From contig OZ022261.1 in NCBI GenBank assembly GCA_963978905.1, positions 10,789,992 through 10,853,991 on the forward strand: a stretch of DNA of 64,000 nt, written 5' to 3'. The notes beneath the pieces are model-generated. The model searched no databases, was not told the origin of the DNA, and worked only from the letters and a program-made list of their open reading frames with translations. Below, one piece after another: positions 58,934-64,000 of the stretch; within the stretch, counting starts at the first letter, position 1, and every line of letters begins with the position of its first letter. A program made the translations under genes and the position numbers. Origin of the DNA: Trichostrongylus colubriformis. Its lineage: Eukaryota > Nematoda > Chromadorea > Rhabditida > Trichostrongylidae.

Positions 58934-61900
58934 GATTCTTCAAGACCAAATAAGGCAAATTTTATTTATTTCATTTATTTATTTATTTACACTTAATGTG
59001 CTCTGAAAAACACGAGTAAGTTTACAAGAGGAGAAACACATTCAGATAGTAAAGGAAAATGGTTTGCTATCAGACATGCACGCGCAACTTCGCATGTAGA
59101 ATCTACTGGTAACTGTGCCAAGATATGGGCAAGAGGAACAGTTTGTTCTCCTCTTACAGTGCTTGAATGAGCCCGAAGCGAAATGATTTGACTAGGAACA
59201 TGATCATAGCCACTTTTTTGAAAAAAAAAACTCTCACTGTTCTGGACTAATTTTTGGGGTGTGTGAGGGCTGCAGTTCCCACAGATAACGTTATAGCAGT
59301 AGGTTTCAAAGATCTACGAGAGAAGAATCAAATTGTGAAGTTGAATTCTGGACAAAATAAGATGTAAGGACAAACGAATATACATATTCATGTCCTATGA
59401 TGATCCTCTTTGAATCTCACTGGCCAAGAGAAAGTTCCAGGCGTACACTAACGGATTAAAACGAACCTATTGTATCAACTAGCTTTGCAGCCAGCAGCCA
59501 GAGTTATCTTTGAACATTCATATCACAGTGATCCTCATTCAGGTGATTTTTGACATTTTTAAGGGCACATCTTAAGGGCATTTTTGGGGGTTCCAGGGGT
59601 ACACAAATTTTAAGGGATGGAAGTACTATATCATTTTGTGTGCTGAAGATGACCGCCCATACGGTATTTTTTCCTCCGTGATTCCGACTTTCGATTTCCA
59701 CGCAATGGTTGACCAGAGAAAGTCATGTTCCGTGCACAGCAGCCGTTAACAGAGCTGTCTGTCAACTGGATCCATGCTAACAAAGGTCAAAATGGCACAG
59801 GAAGTCAGTGACGGCAAATCCTTCTTCTGGAGTTAATTCATAGCGTTGATAGGACATTAAATCACTCTAATGAACTCATATCATGATCGATTGTGCTTCT
59901 TATAGACATGCACCGTTCCCATAGACATCGGCGTGGAACTGAGTAGAATTCAAATTGAATTTGAGAGAAAGTTGATAACCATGGTAAAAATTAAGTGTCA
60001 TAACATCCGGGTGTACCCTTATGTCGGATTTCGCACCACGGCGTGTCGCAAGCGAAGCGATCTGGATGAGCTAAAGGCGCCATGTTGTTGGGTCCAAAAG
60101 CGATTAGAGATCAACTGTGCCTAGCACCCCTAGCAGTGCAGTGAAATCGCTCTAAGAGCCAACTCTAGCGGAGCGCATAGCTCGCACGCACCGCATCGCA
60201 TGTCGCTCGTCGTGGTGCGAAGTTCTGATACAAAGTTACATATCCACAAAATCCCAGTCAATACAAGTTAGAGTAGTAGGTCTCCCATGCTGAAAACCCT
60301 CTTCTAGAGAGGCGATTTTGAAGTTTGAAGCATAGAGATGCTGTATTGACTAGGTTACAGGTGCTACATTGACTTCTTTGTTAGAATCCATCCAATCTTT
60401 TGTCAAAATCTTTGAACGAAACATTCATTACCACCAGGTTTCAATCCACTCAAACCTAAAAGGTTGAAGTTTATTGTACGATTATAAGGAAGAAAATTAA
60501 CAAGGCCACATGTCTAATTGGTCATCCGCCCTTTCCGTCTTGGATTTGCAAATATTGTAATATACTATTAAAGGTAACAATTTATTCCTCAATGAATAAA
60601 TGCCTTCGAGCAATTCATAGAGGACGTGATTCCGTAATTACTAGTACTGCTTTCGGCATCGATGCTCAATTATGAGAGCAAATCTTCAAACTCAAATCAC
60701 CAAATAATGCGCAACTGATTGGAGGCGTAAACTGTTGAGTGTCTACCGGATCATGGAATCGGTACAGCGGCCTCGGTATTTAAGTAGATCTTGGGATTCG
60801 CTTGACTGCTACGGTATTCAGTGAAGTAAATTATTTGCATGATTGATTTGAAGTACTGTAACAGTTGTGTATACGAAGGATGAACTCTTCTGTCCCGATG
60901 ATCTGCCAGTGTGTTAAATGACGTCTCAAACGTTAATAGTACTTCCGTTCGCGGTAATTCGAACTCGGGTAACAGTTTAGGTAGCACCGACCGTGTGACC
61001 TTGCTTCCAATAGGTACCATTGCGCACAATGCACTCATCTCCATTACCAGCTCACTCAATTATCAAGGTTATCCGACAAATTACATGGCAGCGACGACGC
61101 CTCGAAGCCAAACAAACCACTAACGCGGCCAGCCGGAAGTGGTGGGATCGACCCATCCCGTCAATTGGTCATCTAATCCTCTTCAATCAAGAATAACATT
61201 GACAATTCCTCCATTGAGACTAAAAAGTTATGACTATAAAGTGGGCTTTTAAAACGGTAAGAGCTGTTGAACAGGTGGTGATTTCTGTCGACAGCTGACT
61301 GACGCCATCTCCGACGACGAACACCAATTATCGTTTTGAACGGTAGTTTGCAGCATTAGAGACATTAGCACCAAAATGCCTCTCAATGGAATTCACGGGT
61401 CATTATCGTAATGGGGAGAGAATGAGCGACGAACAGCAGTCACCTAAGTTCCCTTTCAAAGTTGTTCTGCATTCAATAGACACCAAGACATATCTGTAAG
61501 TGCACGGCTTATACTAAAAGTCTCATAAACTACGAAGATCTATAAAAATCATTCTTCAAAGCAATCGATTCACCCAATACAGGGAGGGGGTCGAGGGGAG
61601 AGCAATAGAAAACCGTTTCTTTCCGGATATCGAAGGCAAGACGAAAAGGACTCTTCATTTCGTGCTCTCCCTAACTTACACTGTTCCGGAAAGTCTGGAA
61701 GTTTCAAAAAAGAAGGACTGACTAGTTACGTGCCTGTCGAGGTTTATACCAACTGTAGGCGTGCAAGCCTTGCACACGTGGCACTCCCAGGTGTCAAAAT
61801 AATAGTCGTTTCGGTACGACTGCCAACTCCCCCTCCCCTCCTTTACGGAGACCGATATGACCCCCTTTTTCCGACCACTACAATACCAGTGACCACGTCA

Positions 61901-61952
61901 AGCGACCAGTTGAGGAAAATTTTCAAAAAATACGACCATCCTCCCAAAAAAA
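58934..61952. other. Non-coding interval
   Basis: No supported gene. A 102-codon minus-strand frame (60751-61059) lacks a good acceptor. About 60020-60230 is a GC-rich patch. Confidence 0.35.
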
Positions 61953-62171
61953 GGCTCTCAATTTCCCTGGTGGATCGCACTGGCTTGGTAGCAATCACAG
62001 AAGAAGCGGAACCAGACATTTCCCTGGAGATGCGAGGAAAATTTTTAAAAAATACGACCCTCCTCCCAAAAAAGGGGACCTCAACACGACCCCCCCCCCC
62101 TTTTTTTTCAGGTTCCGCTTCTTCTGTGATTGCTAACAAGCCAGTGCGATCCACCAGGGAAATTAAGAGCC
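61953..62171. repeat. Inverted repeat with 54 bp arms
   Basis: Arms 61960-62013 and 62111-62164 match at 53 of 54 positions (AATTTCCCTGGTGGATCGCA ...). Within and beside the left arm a direct repeat, GAGGAAAATTTT..AAAAAATACGACC, occurs twice (about 61913 and 62035). An 11-base C run plus T run is at 62090-62108. Foldback-type element. Confidence 0.75.
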
Positions 62172-64000
62172 TAAAAAAATTGAGGCCAAACAAAACACCT
62201 GACAAAAGAGAGAAATAAGAACCTAACAAAACTCAGTACTCATATTCCAAAACAAAATCGCTAAGATAAGAACCCGACTATTCCAGTATCTATAAGCCGG
62301 AGCGAAAGCGTAGCCGACCATTGGTAACGTGCTCGTCGTCTAATGACAAAGGAAAACGTTTGATAGTCAAGCAAGTCATGGGGCAGAGATGAAGGATGAA
62401 AAATAGGAATAGAATAGTTAGAAGTTAAAAGAAAAGCTAAATAGGAGCCATGTAATACGCTCCACAGTGCTCCATCCGATCGTGGGTAGCTACTGCGGCT
62501 GCGACGCGGCGATCACGATGGAACGCGGTATCTTCCCCATACTAAATTTGGACCTTTCGAATACTTTAAAGTTTACCTAGAGCCCATCTTTCAAACAGCT
62601 GTAAACTGTTTTCCTAATAACTCACTTCACTCCTATCTATTGGTCGCTTGCTCTCCCTAATGGTTGCTTAGTTCTCGATATGGGTTTCCAGTTGAGGAAA
62701 ATTTCGGAAAATTTTTAAATGCTTCACTTCAAATGGTCATAACTTCCTTCTAACTTAACCATGAGTGCGTTTCCGGGTGCCCGAGGTCTGCGAGATTGCC
62801 GCTTTCGAATGACAGCCTGAATATGCCATATCTTCAAAACGAAAGAAGAAACCTTGAAAGCCAGTTGAGAAAAATTTTTCGTCGAATTTGCGAGATCTTC
62901 CCGCGACTCTTCCAAAAAATCGATTCATTGTTACTGAAATTTCTCTAGTATGCATCCTTCGCCCTCAGAGGCCTGGTGGGAGGGCGAGAAGCGTCGGTCA
63001 GCCTCTCTGTGGGATACGCCATGCATGAGGATTTCATCCACATTCGCAATTGATACAAACGTTTTTTCCGGTCCGCATAGTGGCCGCTAACACCAAATTA
63101 CGTACTTGCAATCGTAGTAAGATACACCCTGGTAAGGAATCCTCGACTACCCGCGTATCCTGTTTGCACACATCACAGAAACGAAAAAAAAGTAAGGAGA
63201 AATGCATCAGTGTCACAGATACGTTCTTATTACCTGGAATAATACTGTCAACTTTAGACTATAAACTGATGAACTCACATGAGACATAGCTAACCCTTCT
63301 TCAAGTATGATTTCGAGTAAATCACATTCGACTTACCTGGCTCTGATAAGGGTTGACTAGCAGCTGCACAACCAATTAAACTTCACCAGCCAAACATTAA
63401 GTTTTTCTTGCTGCTTATGAGCCTGAAAAACCAATGATTTTTACACATGATATTTACACTGAATTAAACATATAAATCAAAGACAAGGAGAAGTGGAATG
63501 TGTGCCCCTCAGACTTTCCAATTTGGTAACATTTTCACCGTAGACCAGGAACAAAAAATGTAGCGCACTGACTAGCATTAGTAAGGCATAATTTAATCAA
63601 GCAGAGCTTCGCTCATAACATTGTTGGTTTGTCACATCATGGATCCGGGTAACCCATCGGCATGAGGTGGACAGAGATCATAGATAGGTGATAGAGATGT
63701 CCTAGGCTGGTGCATAACTCTTACGAAACGCGACTTTTTTCATGATTTTATTAGCTTTTAGATAAAATATATAGGCAACATACCTATTGTTGTCTTCTAT
63801 CACTTGTCTGACTAGATAGTTGCTCGATGTCCTTTGCGCGAAAGTTCACAAGCTACGGTTTGAGAAACCCATTGATGTAAGATCCGAGTGTGGCTAGATA
63901 ATCAGCTTCTCACTTTTTATATAAAGCTCAGGGCCTTTATTGAGTGCATTCGGTACATCCTGGGATAAGGAATTACCTAGGATTAAATGGAACTTCAAAA
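62172..64000. other. Non-coding interval at window end
   Basis: No supported gene or element. About 62690-62720 and 62860-62890 contain CAGTTGAG(G)AAAA strings like those beside the 62.0 kb inverted repeat. Confidence 0.35.

Noticed and set aside
60751..61059. 102-codon minus-strand frame that might be a terminal exon
   Set aside because: No good acceptor upstream and no partner exon; ORFs of this length occur by chance in this much sequence.
61730..62218. 162-codon plus-strand frame
   Set aside because: Crosses the foldback repeat and its C tract; low-complexity composition.

Overview
This window looks like genomic DNA of a clade V (rhabditid or strongylid, possibly hookworm-like) nematode. 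Supporting signs are small exons with TTTCAG-type acceptors, introns of tens to thousands of bases, many short terminal-inverted-repeat transposons, a degenerate RTE-type LINE, and two genes that read as orthologues of Caenorhabditis elegans X-linked genes. The species assignment is inference.

Two genes are well supported. On the minus strand, 11759-23056 holds a 17-exon orthologue of rsef-1 (RASEF/Rab45: EF-hands, coiled coil, Rab GTPase, C-terminal prenylation cysteines). All exon junctions keep phase. On the plus strand, 50807-52839 holds a 3-exon BarH-class homeobox gene (ceh-30/ceh-31 type, 238 aa). From memory, rsef-1 and ceh-30/ceh-31 are neighbours on the C. elegans X chromosome, so the window probably preserves an X-linked block. 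A third, unrecognised plus-strand gene is suggested by well-bounded exons between about 4.7 and 11.6 kb. Its last exon ends about 150 bp from the rsef-1 stop codon, in convergent orientation.

The rest is mostly non-coding and repeat-rich. Elements seen: a 1.3 kb GC-ended TIR element (2125-3434); three near-palindromic TTAA-flanked MITEs (about 1.25, 36.4 and 44.9 kb) plus a fragment inside the LINE; small GC-rich MITEs at 6.2, 8.7 and 10.4 kb; a diverged repeat family at 7.1, 10.9, 19.0 and 35.7 kb; two copies of a 740 bp TA-flanked element (26.7 and 58.2 kb); an RTE-like LINE (32862-35132, minus); a deleted Tc1-like element (38374-39206); a piggyBac-type MITE with TTAA duplications (43308-43885); foldback elements at 18.7, 24.1 and 62.0 kb; and a tRNA-derived SINE-like repeat.

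No CRISPR, operon or prokaryotic feature is present. The most biologically interesting points are the conserved neighbourhood, a TRA-1-like motif in intron 2 of the BarH gene (in C. elegans ceh-30 a TRA-1 site in that intron controls sex-specific neuron survival), and the density of short DNA transposons with internal symmetry.
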